Assembly (NCBI RefSeq): GCF_000378445.1
Contig: NZ_KB899704.1
Span: 1-64,000 of the forward strand
DNA: 64,000 nucleotides
Direction of reading: 5' to 3'
From: Deinococcus aquatilis DSM 23025
Lineage (GTDB): Bacteria; Deinococcota; Deinococci; Deinococcales; Deinococcaceae
The stretch's first letter is position 1. Each line of letters begins with the position of its first letter. The position numbers and the translations under genes were made by a program. Of the stretch, positions 55,038 to 63,215 are shown piece after piece. The notes below the pieces were generated by a model. It saw nothing but the letters and a program-made list of their open reading frames with translations. It was not told where the DNA came from and made no database searches.

Positions 55038-55458
55038 GTTCATCTCCTTTCCCCTGGTCATGCAGCGGGCAAGCCTCTCCGCCGGAGCAGGCCAGGAATG
55101 AGTCGCACTCGGCTTCGATCACCCGTTCAAGGGCAGCACGCATCTCCAGAAACAGGGCGATCTTGCGATCGATTTCACTGATCTTCGCAGTGGCCCGTTT
55201 CTGCACGTCTTTGGAATTGCCGCGCCGCACCGTGAGTTCCGTCAGCTCCTCGATCTCAGCAAGCGAGAACCCTAGACTCTGCGCGGCCTTGATGGCGCGG
55301 ATGAGTTTCACGGCGTCCATATCAAACGCCCGGTGTCCCCCGGTACTTCGTGCAGGACGCTCCAGGAGACCCCGACGTTCGTAATACCGGATGGTTTCGA
55401 CATTCACGCCTGCCTGCTGGGCCAGTTCTCCAATGCGAATGCTGCTCACGTCATCCAT
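55003..55458 (-). CDS. MerR family heavy-metal-responsive regulator
   Basis: This 151-residue regulator has the MerR DNA-binding domain (IRIGELAQQAGVNVETIRYYERRGLL), a dimerisation helix and a metal loop ECDSFLACSGGEACPL (C118, C124, C130). The Cys expected at the start of the dimer helix of Hg-type MerR (near residue 80) is absent, so the metal is uncertain; Hg, Zn, Cd and Pb remain possible. It overlaps the CCPF gene upstream by 8 nt and the membrane protein downstream. Confidence 0.9.
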   Translation of the reverse strand: MDDVSSIRIGELAQQAGVNVETIRYYERRGLLERPARSTGGHRAFDMDAVKLIRAIKAAQSLGFSLAEIEELTELTVRRGNSKDVQKRATAKISEIDRKIALFLEMRAALERVIEAECDSFLACSGGEACPLHDQGKGDEHETKRNCSTPA

Positions 55459-55798
55459 TCTCACGCTTTGGGAGCTCACTTGTCTTGAATCCTGCCTCGA
55501 GGAACGCGTGCACCTGCTCATCACCTCCCAGTTCAAACGAGAGCGGGCCACCCGCAGGCTCAAAACGGATACTGATCTGGAGAAACGGGCAGCAGCGCAG
55601 CTCTAAAGCGGCCAGTTCCGCCAAGTCCTGTGCCAGGGGCGTGCTGGACTCAAATGAAAAGGTGAGGCCATGTGACGTTGGGGTCGGTAGGGGGGCCAGA
55701 GTCCGAAGGTGGCTCCACAGCTGCGCGTGTCGTCCACGTTCTTCGGGCGTCAGGACGGTCAGGTCACAGGCGAGAGGACGGGCGTGGGTGGCGGTCAT
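55451..55798 (-). CDS. Cys-Cys-Pro-Phe motif protein of the MerR cluster
   Basis: This 115-residue soluble protein has the motif ALELRCCPFLQISIRFEP followed by GDEQVHAFLEAGF. Small proteins with this CCPF motif are often seen beside MerR regulators. The vicinal cysteines suggest metal or thiol chemistry. It is the first gene of the three-gene minus-strand cluster, divergent from the YnfA gene. Exact function is unknown. Confidence 0.7.
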   Translation of the reverse strand: MTATHARPLACDLTVLTPEERGRHAQLWSHLRTLAPLPTPTSHGLTFSFESSTPLAQDLAELAALELRCCPFLQISIRFEPAGGPLSFELGGDEQVHAFLEAGFKTSELPKRENG

Positions 55799-55956
55799 AG
55801 GGGCCTCCGGAGAACCGCTGGATCAGCGGTACCCTCACGGTAAACCCGTACCTAAGTCCAGTTTGCAAGAGGGGGTGACGTCCATGGGACAACGCTGCAT
55901 GCCACCCAGGTTGGACAGATGCAGAACCGAAGGCCTCAGCGCAACGGTATCTTTAC

Positions 55957-56289
55957 GTGGTGCTGGCCTCTGTTGCGCTTTTTGTCCTCGCCGGTCTCGC
56001 AGAGATTGGGGGTGGATATCTGGTGTGGCTGTGGCTGCGCGAAGGCCGCCCTTGGTGGGTCGGTCTGGTCGGCGGTCTGGTGCTGGTGCTGTACGGGATA
56101 CTGCCCACGTTGCAGCCTCCATCGTTCGACTTTGCCCGAACCTACGCAGCCTACGGCGGGTTGTTTATCGTGCTCTCGTTGGTGTGGGGCCGCGCCGTGG
56201 AAGGAAAGACACCTGACACCCCGAGTCTCTGGGGGGCTGGACTGGCGCTGATCGGCGCACTGATCATTGCCTACTGGCCGCGAGGCTAA
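55957..56289 (+). CDS. YnfA/UPF0060 family membrane protein
   Basis: This 110-residue protein has four membrane segments and the family pattern AGLAEIGGGYLVWLWLREG and TLQPPSFDFARTYAAYGG. Length is typical. The family is related in fold to small multidrug exporters; transport of toxic compounds is suspected. The start is GTG. It is frequent in metal and arsenic islands. Confidence 0.92.
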   Translation: MVLASVALFVLAGLAEIGGGYLVWLWLREGRPWWVGLVGGLVLVLYGILPTLQPPSFDFARTYAAYGGLFIVLSLVWGRAVEGKTPDTPSLWGAGLALIGALIIAYWPRG

Positions 56290-56394
56290 AAAATCACACT
56301 TCACTCTGACTCTGGTCTCCCAGGCTGAGTCTTTCGAAGGGCTAAATTCTGGCCAACCCACCACCATCGCTTCCACTTCGGGCTACCGTGAAGC

Positions 56395-56850
56395 ATGAAT
56401 GCCCTGCAGCTCACCTGTCCGCTCAACGGAAGGCCGGGGAAAGTCGTCAAGCTGATCACCCTCAAGGCGCTGCTGACGCCGCAGGCCCTGACGAGGCTCG
56501 CGCCACTGGACACCTATTACTTTTGTTCGGATCCAGTGTGCCCAGTGGTGTATTACAGCGCGTCACACAGCTACCGTGAAGGGGACCTCAAAGTGCCGGT
56601 CTTCCAGAAAGACTCAAACAGCAACGTGCCTGTTTGCTACTGTTTCGCGTATTCCCGCCGTGATTTAGCTGGCGAAGGTACCCATAAAGATGCCAAGCAC
56701 ATTCCCGAGGTGATCCGTGGGCATATTCGGGCCAATCGGTGTGGCTGTGAAGTGAATAATCCGCAGGGCTCCTGCTGTTTGGGAAACGTTATACAGACAA
56801 TCGACGCTATACCAACATCGGCCCCCGACCATCCCACGACCACGTGTTGA
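56395..56850 (+). CDS. CopZ-like [2Fe-2S]/Zn N-terminal domain protein
   Basis: This 151-residue protein matches the N-terminal domain of Archaeoglobus-type CopZ, which carries a [2Fe-2S] cluster and zinc and can reduce Cu(II). Cysteines lie in CSDPVCPVVYY, PVCYCFAYSRRD and RCGCEVNNPQGSCCLGN. The C-terminal HMA domain of full CopZ is missing; a short Pro/Thr-rich tail ending in Cys is present. It lies alone between YnfA and the arsenic island and may serve as a metallochaperone for neighbouring pumps or oxidases. Confidence 0.85.
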   Translation: MNALQLTCPLNGRPGKVVKLITLKALLTPQALTRLAPLDTYYFCSDPVCPVVYYSASHSYREGDLKVPVFQKDSNSNVPVCYCFAYSRRDLAGEGTHKDAKHIPEVIRGHIRANRCGCEVNNPQGSCCLGNVIQTIDAIPTSAPDHPTTTC

Positions 56851-57008
56851 CGAGCCACTCGTCTTGTTTCTTGAAGACAACTGCGGAAAGGCGCTGACAG
56901 TAGGTTGAGTCAGGCAGAAACGTTCCCTTTCAACGAGAAGACACCGTTATTTTCCTTTCTGAAAGAGACCGAGAGGTACAAAAGAAGCGGAAAGTGGAGC
57001 CCGCTGCT

Positions 57009-58196
57009 CTAACCGAGACGGTCACTGGCTTTCACCACAGGCCAGCTCAACCGCCTTGCGCCCAGACTCCACACCGACAGCGCCGCCAGCCCTGCCATCA
57101 GGGTCAGTGACCAGCCGTAACCGCCTGTTCCGGCGAACAACAACCCCATGCCGAACGGCGTCAACGCCTGCGCCAGATTGACAGGCCGGGCCAAGCGACC
57201 ATTGACCGTGCCGAACTGGGCTGGGGGATACCAGGCCACCAACAATTCACTGCGGGCCAGAGTCAAGGCTCCATTGGCCAGCCCAAACAGGACGATCCCG
57301 AGAGCTGTCAGCGTCAACGAGGCGCTGAAGTGCAGGAGCGCTGCACCGATTCCCAAAAGGCCCAACAGTGTCCCCGTCAGGCGTTGCACCCCCAGACACT
57401 GAAGGAGAGGGGCAAAGATCACCCGTCCTGGAAGCGCCGCCAACCCCATCAATCCTGTGAGCGCGGCCGCGGTGCCGGGAGCATGTCCCGAGGCCAACAG
57501 CAATGGAGCCAGTTGTAACCCGACCCCGACCGTCACGATCCGCGACAGGGTAAAGGCCCAGACCAACCGGGAGAAGGCAGCATCTGGGGTGAAGGGGACA
57601 GGGGCAGAGTGAGCCTCAACAGGTGCGCTGCCAGGAACCACCCACCACACCAGCATCCCCACGCCCACCAATAGCCCAGCCAAACTCCACAGCGCCGTCT
57701 GAAGTCCGCCGTCTCCCAACAACGCGGTGGTGAGCGGAACAAACACCGTGCTGGCCAGCCCCGCGATCAGGGTAACGGTCAGGGTGGCCGAACGGCGGGC
57801 CGATGCGTTCACCTGTTGCCCCAACACCGTAAAGACGGCTTCGTAGAAGGTCAGACTCATGGCCACGCCTACCAGCAGCCAAGCAGCCACGAAGAGGACG
57901 TAGTTGTCCGTCCAAGCCAAGAGCCCGAAGGCCACAGCGCCGAGCACGGCTCCCAGGGCCAGCCAAGTTCGACCCTGCCCCCGGTCGAGGACTCGCCCGA
58001 TTCGGGGTGCGAGAAAAGCCGTGGCCAGCAACGCCAGAGTGAAGGCCAAACTGGTCTGGGTGCGGCTCCAACCATAGGCCTGCTCCGCCGCGACCGCCAA
58101 GAGCGGCTGGGCGTAGTACAAAGCGCCATACGCGACGGTGGCCAAAAGAGCCAGCACCCAAATCATCAGGCGCTGGCGGCGGGCAGAGGGGGACAT
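57009..58196 (-). CDS. MFS transporter of the arsenic island
   Basis: This 395-residue protein has twelve membrane segments (ATVAYGALYYAQPLLAVAAE at the start; conserved RIGRVLDRGQGRTWLA loop between TM2 and TM3). The start ATG overlaps the DUF6428 stop by one base. MFS proteins in ars operons with such partners can export arsenicals or phospho-arsenicals; the substrate is not clear here. It is the last gene of the unit starting at arsR (59282). Confidence 0.88.
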   Translation of the reverse strand: MSPSARRQRLMIWVLALLATVAYGALYYAQPLLAVAAEQAYGWSRTQTSLAFTLALLATAFLAPRIGRVLDRGQGRTWLALGAVLGAVAFGLLAWTDNYVLFVAAWLLVGVAMSLTFYEAVFTVLGQQVNASARRSATLTVTLIAGLASTVFVPLTTALLGDGGLQTALWSLAGLLVGVGMLVWWVVPGSAPVEAHSAPVPFTPDAAFSRLVWAFTLSRIVTVGVGLQLAPLLLASGHAPGTAAALTGLMGLAALPGRVIFAPLLQCLGVQRLTGTLLGLLGIGAALLHFSASLTLTALGIVLFGLANGALTLARSELLVAWYPPAQFGTVNGRLARPVNLAQALTPFGMGLLFAGTGGYGWSLTLMAGLAALSVWSLGARRLSWPVVKASDRLG

Positions 58197-58744
58197 CAGC
58201 CCAAGGTCATCAACTGGACGGGGGCGGGCGAGCAGCAGCCACTTTCGGGAGCGCAGCCTGCTTCGGTGCTGGCTTCGCTGGGCAGGCCACAGGCGTCTCC
58301 AGCCTTGCACTGCACACCCGGCGTCCGCAGGTGGACGATGACGCGCTCAGCCTGAGCTTCAACGTGGCTGACGTGATACTGCATGGCTGGCGTCACGCTG
58401 TTGCCGTATTCAAAGCGAACTTCCGCCTCATCCCGCACCGGAATCTTTTGCACGACCCGGTCGTAGATCGCCAGGAATTTACGGTTGGTCATGAAGCCAC
58501 CGGCGGCGTCTTCCGCACTGCCGTCCATCAGTTGAATGACCGTTTCGCGCCAAGTGTTGGCTTTGCCTCCGCAGTCCATCGCTTCAATCGTGACGGCTTT
58601 GACCTCGGTGACGTGGTAGCCCGCCGGAACAAGCGTCTCTCCATGTAAGTGAAACTCAAGTGGCCGCTGAGGCGGAGCACGCAGTTCGCTGAGGAGGGTC
58701 ACGGTCGTGGTCTGGTCGCTGAGGCCGGGAATGGTCTGGGTCAT
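58196..58744 (-). CDS. DUF6428 family protein
   Basis: This 182-residue protein has the DUF6428 signature [19 protein letters not shown] and [11 protein letters not shown]. Its C-terminus is Cys-rich ([17 protein letters not shown] then [12 protein letters not shown]), which is unusual and could bind As(III) or another thiophilic metal. AGGAG precedes the ATG. It is encoded between a 56-residue ORF and an MFS transporter in the arsR unit. The family occurs with arsenic genes; the function is unknown. Confidence 0.88.
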   Translation of the reverse strand: MTQTIPGLSDQTTTVTLLSELRAPPQRPLEFHLHGETLVPAGYHVTEVKAVTIEAMDCGGKANTWRETVIQLMDGSAEDAAGGFMTNRKFLAIYDRVVQKIPVRDEAEVRFEYGNSVTPAMQYHVSHVEAQAERVIVHLRTPGVQCKAGDACGLPSEASTEAGCAPESGCCSPAPVQLMTLG

Positions 58745-58788
58745 AGGGAGCTCCTAGTCGAGAAAGAGGGGTGGGTTGAGGCGAGCAG

Positions 58789-58955
58789 TCAGCAGGTGAC
58801 GCAGGGAGGGGTGGGGGCTGGGTGAGTGAGGCGAGTCCACGGCCAAGAGGCGGGTTGATGAACGCGAACCACCAACTCAGCCTGACGCTGCTGCTCAGCG
58901 TCCTGCCGCAGTTCACGCTGATGTTCCAGAGCCAGACGTTCGAGAGCAATCCAAT

Positions 58956-58959
<4 letters not shown>
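58789..58959 (-). CDS. Small hypothetical protein coupled to arsR (56 aa)
   Basis: The ATG overlaps the arsR stop (ATGA). The product is an amphipathic N-terminal helix (NWIALERLALEHQRELRQDA) plus a Trp/Pro-rich end with the terminal CVTC. The CxxC at the very end hints at metal binding. No family is recognised. Translational coupling supports it as a real gene. Confidence 0.5.
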
Positions 58960-59282
<323 letters not shown>

Positions 59283-59288
59283 GGATGT

Positions 59289-59317
59289 ATCTTAGACAAC
59301 GCATAGAAGATTGTCAA
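59289..59317 (-). promoter_or_regulatory. Leaderless arsR promoter
   Basis: TTGACA (59317-59312), a 17-nt spacer and TAAGAT (59294-59289) lie 6 nt before the arsR ATG: a near-consensus promoter. GACAA and TTGTC arms flank the spacer and may form the operator. Confidence 0.8.
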
Positions 59318-60390
59318 TGGGAGAATTGTTGTTCTCTGGCGTTGCTCCTCTTGGTCATCTGCCCAACCACCAGCGCAGCGTCCTGCCCCGCCCCCCGCAA
59401 GGTCGCTGACGCCAACGCCCGCTGCCCACTCAGACCGACAAAATACAGGCCCGGTACCGTACGACTCACCCCCAGACGCTGGATGGGTTCTCCCCGACGG
59501 TCCAGCGCTCCGGTGCCCCGCAGGAAGTCCAGGTTCGCCCGGTATCCGGTGGCGAACACCACAGTGTCCACCGCTTCCTCCTGACCGCTGGGCCACACCA
59601 CTCCCTGCACGGTGAACTGCAGGAACATCGCCCGCTGATCCAGCCGCCCTTGACGGAAGGCTGCACGGTACACGCCGTGGTCAAACACATTGCGCGGGGA
59701 CGGCAAGCGCCGGATGTGCCCCAGGGTCAGCTGATCTACCCTCAGCCAGGTGATCCAGTCGTGGATGTCCCGGCCCAGAATCCGTTGCGGCGTGAACTGC
59801 ACCGGGGTACGGGCCGCCAGACTCACCCGGGCCACCTGGGCCAGTTCCGCTGCGATCTGCACCGCCGAGTTGCCCGCCCCCACCACCAGGACGCGTTGCC
59901 CGCTGAAGGGTGACGGTTCCTGATAGGCCAGGGAGTGCAGGATGGTGCCCCTGAACAGCTCCTGACTCGGCACAGCGGGAATGAAGGGGCGGCGATATGT
60001 TCCGGTGGCAGCGATGACCGTTCGGGAGAAGAAGGTTTGCCCGTCTGCCGTCATTACCCGGAATCCCTCATCGTCCGGCAAGACCTGAGTCGCTTCCGCG
60101 GCTGTGACCACGGGGAACTGGAAATGCGCCGCATACGCGTTCAGATAGGCGACCACCTCATCCCGGCTGGGGTAGCGCTCTGGATCTCCAGGAAACGGCA
60201 AGCCCGGTAGCGCCGCGTGCCGGGCTGGGGAGAACAGTTTCAGGCTCTTGTAGTGCAGGGGCCAGGAGCCGACCGGCCGGTGACTAGCCTCCAGCACTTG
60301 AAAATGCAGGCCGCGCTGCTGCAGGTGGTAAGCCGTGGCCAGACCGGCCTGACCAGCACCAAGAACCAGAGCGTCGTACCGCAGGCTCAT
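59314..60390 (-). CDS. arsO: Flavin-dependent monooxygenase, ArsO type
   Basis: This 358-residue FAD/NAD(P)H enzyme has two Rossmann motifs, LVLGAGQAGLATAYHL (residues 9-24) and VLVVGAGNSAVQIAAEL (about 167-183), and ATGYRANLDFL near the end. ArsO proteins are found with arsenic genes and are thought to oxidise organoarsenicals or arsenite complexes. It overlaps arsN2 by ATGA and shares the MarR-led unit. Confidence 0.88.
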   Translation of the reverse strand: MSLRYDALVLGAGQAGLATAYHLQQRGLHFQVLEASHRPVGSWPLHYKSLKLFSPARHAALPGLPFPGDPERYPSRDEVVAYLNAYAAHFQFPVVTAAEATQVLPDDEGFRVMTADGQTFFSRTVIAATGTYRRPFIPAVPSQELFRGTILHSLAYQEPSPFSGQRVLVVGAGNSAVQIAAELAQVARVSLAARTPVQFTPQRILGRDIHDWITWLRVDQLTLGHIRRLPSPRNVFDHGVYRAAFRQGRLDQRAMFLQFTVQGVVWPSGQEEAVDTVVFATGYRANLDFLRGTGALDRRGEPIQRLGVSRTVPGLYFVGLSGQRALASATLRGAGQDAALVVGQMTKRSNAREQQFSH

Positions 60391-60845
60391 CGGAGTACCC
60401 CAGCTTGGAGTGCAAGGTGCATGACCACCGCTGACGCTGGACAGACCCCCTGAAGTTCCCGTGAGGCCAACAGACCTGGGGGCAAATCCTCGCGTGTGAT
60501 GGGAACGAAGCCAAACATCGGGAAGAAGCGCTCCGCCGTGGTCGTCAGCAGAAACAGGCTCGAGAGTCCAGCGTCACGCGCCCGCCGGATCAGTTCGCTG
60601 GTCAGGGCCTGTCCAGTGCCTTGGCCCCGCTGATCAACGCGGACAGTCACCGAGCGGAGCAGGCCATGCGCTCCATACCGCTCGGTTCCAGCGACCCCCA
60701 CCACCTCCTGGCCACGGAGAGCCAACACAAAGCCGGACAAGTGGGCCTCCACCCCTTCCAAGGGCAGCGCCGCCGTCCTCAGGAACGTCTCGATCACCGT
60801 CAGATCCTCTGCTGTGGCTTGCCGGAAGGTCACGTCGCAACGCAT
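60387..60845 (-). CDS. arsN2: ArsN2-type GNAT acetyltransferase
   Basis: This 152-residue acetyltransferase of the GNAT fold has the acetyl-CoA loop VRVDQRGQGTGQAL and the family pattern GTERYGAHGLLRSVTV and ERFFPMFGFVPITRED. ArsN2 is found in arsenic clusters and is suspected of acetylating an arsenical. It overlaps the MarR gene upstream and arsO downstream. Confidence 0.9.
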   Translation of the reverse strand: MRCDVTFRQATAEDLTVIETFLRTAALPLEGVEAHLSGFVLALRGQEVVGVAGTERYGAHGLLRSVTVRVDQRGQGTGQALTSELIRRARDAGLSSLFLLTTTAERFFPMFGFVPITREDLPPGLLASRELQGVCPASAVVMHLALQAGVLR

Positions 60846-61282
60846 GCTTGGCTCTTTTGGGATTCCGCTTCCAAAGCGGCGGCCAGCAGTTCAAGAGCCC
60901 GCAGCACGCCCGCCTGTTCCTCCTGTGGAACGTGACCGAGGAGGCGCACTGATTGAGCCGCCAGTTCCGCATTGAGGGCGGCGACCTGCTCCTGTCCCTG
61001 AGCGGTGAGCGTGAGTTCAATCGCGCGCCGATCCGTGGCGCGGGGCTGCTTGCTCACCAGGCCGTCTTGCACCAGTTCATCCACGTTGCGGCTGAGCCAG
61101 CCTTTATCGGCACCCAGCCTGCGGGAGAGATCCGCGAGGGTCAGGGGACTTTCCCGACCGAGCGTGGTGAGCATCTGGCAGCGGGTGAGGCTCTGGATCC
61201 CGCAGCAAGTGGCCGTGCGTTGCTGGAGAGCCGTGTGGAGGCGGGTGATGCGGCGCAACAGATCGCCAGAATTTCGGGTCAT
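60830..61282 (-). CDS. MarR family regulator with Cys motif
   Basis: This 150-residue regulator has the MarR winged helix (LTLADLSRRLGADKGWLSRNV; wing KQPRATDRRAIELT). In the first helix it has ATCCGIQSLTRCQ (C26, C27, C35), not usual in MarR but plausible for sensing As(III) or oxidants. AAGGAG precedes the ATG at 61282. It begins the unit with arsN2 and arsO and is divergent from arsN1. Confidence 0.9.
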   Translation of the reverse strand: MTRNSGDLLRRITRLHTALQQRTATCCGIQSLTRCQMLTTLGRESPLTLADLSRRLGADKGWLSRNVDELVQDGLVSKQPRATDRRAIELTLTAQGQEQVAALNAELAAQSVRLLGHVPQEEQAGVLRALELLAAALEAESQKSQACVAT

Positions 61283-61302
61283 CCATGCTCCTTTCGTTGA
61301 CC

Positions 61303-61351
61303 TTGACAACGGTCTGAAAAAACCGTACACCTAGGGACAACTCGTTGTCAA
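61303..61351. promoter_or_regulatory. Divergent promoter region with MarR-type operators
   Basis: TTGACAAC (61303-61310) and GTTGTCAA (61344-61351) are inverted copies that can serve as -35 boxes in the two directions. The palindrome GACAAC-TC-GTTGTC (61336-61349) is a typical MarR box. ACGGT...ACCGT (61309-61325) forms a second small repeat. Confidence 0.7.
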
Positions 61352-61374
61352 CATCAACGATCAGGAGACACCGC

Positions 61375-61854
61375 ATGTTCACCACCCGCCTGGCCACCCC
61401 TACCGACGCTCCAGCCATCGCACTCATCTACAACCAAGGCATTGAAGATCGCACCAGCACGTTTGAAACCCAGCCCCGAACCGAGCAGCACATTCAGGCT
61501 TGGTTTGATGGCGTTCACCCCACCGTGGTGGCAGAGCGAAGCGGAGGGGTCATCGCGTTTGCCAGCACGAGTGGGTACCGTCCCCGGGACTGTTACGCCG
61601 GGATTGCGGAATTCAGCGTGTATGTGGCCCAGGACGCGCGGGGCCTGGGAGCGGGTCGGTCGGCCATGACCGCTCTGATCCCGGCGGCTCAGGACGCCGG
61701 GTTCTGGAAACTGCTCTCCAGAGTCTTTCCCGAGAACACGGCCAGCCGGAAGCTCCTGGCTTCCCTGGGCTTCCGGGAAGTGGGCACGTACGAACGCCAT
61801 GGCCAGTTGGACGGCGTCTGGAAAGACGTGGTGATCGTCGAGAAGCTGCTGTGA
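61375..61854 (+). CDS. arsN1: ArsN1-type GNAT acetyltransferase
   Basis: This 159-residue protein belongs to the phosphinothricin acetyltransferase-like group. It shows ALIYNQGIEDRTSTFE, the acetyl-CoA loop YVAQDARGLGAGRSAM and SLGFREVGTYERHGQLDGVW. Members linked to ars genes (ArsN1) acetylate the antibiotic arsinothricin; others act on phosphinothricin. AGGAG lies 8 nt before the ATG. The context favours ArsN1. Confidence 0.85.
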   Translation: MFTTRLATPTDAPAIALIYNQGIEDRTSTFETQPRTEQHIQAWFDGVHPTVVAERSGGVIAFASTSGYRPRDCYAGIAEFSVYVAQDARGLGAGRSAMTALIPAAQDAGFWKLLSRVFPENTASRKLLASLGFREVGTYERHGQLDGVWKDVVIVEKLL

Positions 61855-61966
61855 CAATGGGCCTGAGCCTTTAAAAGCCAGGTGGCGGATGCGTCGTGTC
61901 AGTTTACGGTGCAGGTTCGCAGCCAATCGCCCACCTGCACCGCCGATCTCAACAGTGAAGCGTACT

Positions 61967-62686
61967 CTAGTGACCTACTTTGCCGGTCCGGAGCTGGGCC
62001 GCTTCCTTGTCCCCCTGATAGGCATACTGTTCCGCCCAGGCTGCGGCCGCGTCCACGTCATACGCCACCCGGCGGAAGCTCACGCTCCAGCAATCACCTT
62101 CGCCTTCGAGCAGTACCCAGCGGGCCAGAGGGGAACCATCTTTCTGGCGGCTCACCGCACCGACATTGACCACCGTCAACGGGCCCATCTGCCGCAGGTG
62201 TTCCTGATGCGAGTGACCCACCACTACGACTCTGGCGGCCCCCAGGTCGCCCAGACGTTCCAGCACCAGCGCGTCACTGGCCCACGCTTTCCCGTCCAGC
62301 AGCAGATACGTCCAGGCACTGTCCGGCGTCCCGTGGGCCGCCACGACCTCGCCGTCCGCCAGGGTCACGGAGGTCGGCAATCCGGCGACGGTGGCTCCTG
62401 TTCCTCCCGGCAGAACCCCATGCAACCACGCCAGCATGGCCCGCTTCTCGGTGGTCTCGGTCAGCGGCTCCCCCAGCCGTTCATCGGTGTTGCCGCGCAC
62501 TTCCAAGACGCCGTGCTGGGCTTTCAGGGCCTGCTGAAGCTGCCACGCGCCCGCTGGATCGGCTCCACCGAAGACCTGATCCCCCAGGTTGACCCACGCA
62601 TCGGGGGCCTGCCGCTCGATGTCCTGTACAACGGCTTCTAGGGCAAAGCGGTTGCCATGCACGTCTCCGAAGACAGCGATCTTCAT
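61967..62686 (-). CDS. Metallophosphoesterase of the arsB-arsC operon
   Basis: This 239-residue calcineurin-type phosphoesterase has all metal motifs: FGDVHGN, NLGDQVFGG, RGNTDE and VVVGHSHQEH. It is translated from an ATG that overlaps the arsC stop. A phosphoesterase in an ars operon is not rare; it might hydrolyse organo-arsenophosphate esters or relieve phosphate limitation caused by arsenate. Confidence 0.92.
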   Translation of the reverse strand: MKIAVFGDVHGNRFALEAVVQDIERQAPDAWVNLGDQVFGGADPAGAWQLQQALKAQHGVLEVRGNTDERLGEPLTETTEKRAMLAWLHGVLPGGTGATVAGLPTSVTLADGEVVAAHGTPDSAWTYLLLDGKAWASDALVLERLGDLGAARVVVVGHSHQEHLRQMGPLTVVNVGAVSRQKDGSPLARWVLLEGEGDCWSVSFRRVAYDVDAAAAWAEQYAYQGDKEAAQLRTGKVGH

Positions 62687-63123
62687 ACGGTCCCCTTGAG
62701 CCAGTCCAGAATCTTGGCGTCGATCTCCTCCCGCACCCGCCGGAAGACCGCCAGCCGCTCCTCGTCACTCCCAACGGCTGCAGCGGGGTCTTCAAAGGGC
62801 CAACTCAGGCGGTAACGGGCATTCGGGAAAATCGGGCAACGGGCTTCCGCCCGGTCGCAGACGGTGATGACGTAATGGAAATGCTCGGCGATCAGGGGTT
62901 TGACCCCCTTGGCCTCCAAGTGGCCTGTGGGCAAGCCCAGTTCCTCCAGAGCGGTGACCGTCAGTGGGTGGACCTGACCCGGTTCCAGGCCTGCGGACAT
63001 CACTTCAAAGCGGGCCCCAGCCCGGTGTTCGAGGAGGGCCTGAGCCATCTGAGAGCGGGCAGTATTGCCGGTGCAGAGGAACAAGACGCGGAGCCGACGG
63101 GTCGATGCAGTGAGATCAGTCAT
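62683..63123 (-). CDS. arsC: Arsenate reductase, low-molecular-weight phosphatase type
   Basis: This 146-residue enzyme reduces arsenate to arsenite. The P-loop FLCTGNTARSQMA (C17, R23) and the redox Cys region TVCDRAEARCP, followed by SWPFEDPA, are those of thioredoxin-coupled ArsC. AGGAG lies 7 nt before the ATG at 63123; the longer open frame upstream is not used. It lies 92 nt after arsB and is coupled to the phosphoesterase. Confidence 0.95.
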   Translation of the reverse strand: MTDLTASTRRLRVLFLCTGNTARSQMAQALLEHRAGARFEVMSAGLEPGQVHPLTVTALEELGLPTGHLEAKGVKPLIAEHFHYVITVCDRAEARCPIFPNARYRLSWPFEDPAAAVGSDEERLAVFRRVREEIDAKILDWLKGTV

Positions 63124-63215
63124 GGTGGTTCTCCTACGCGCTTCACTTCCTGCGCTGAATGAGGGTCCTGTTCCAGTGGACCGGTGGAAAGGTGGGCGAC
63201 CACCCGCGTTTTGCC

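Noticed and set aside
55799..55956. Possible MerR operator between the CCPF and YnfA genes
   Set aside because: Several short GGTAC/GTACC and ACGG/CCGT repeats occur, but no -35/-10 pair with the long 19-20 bp spacer typical of MerR promoters could be fixed.
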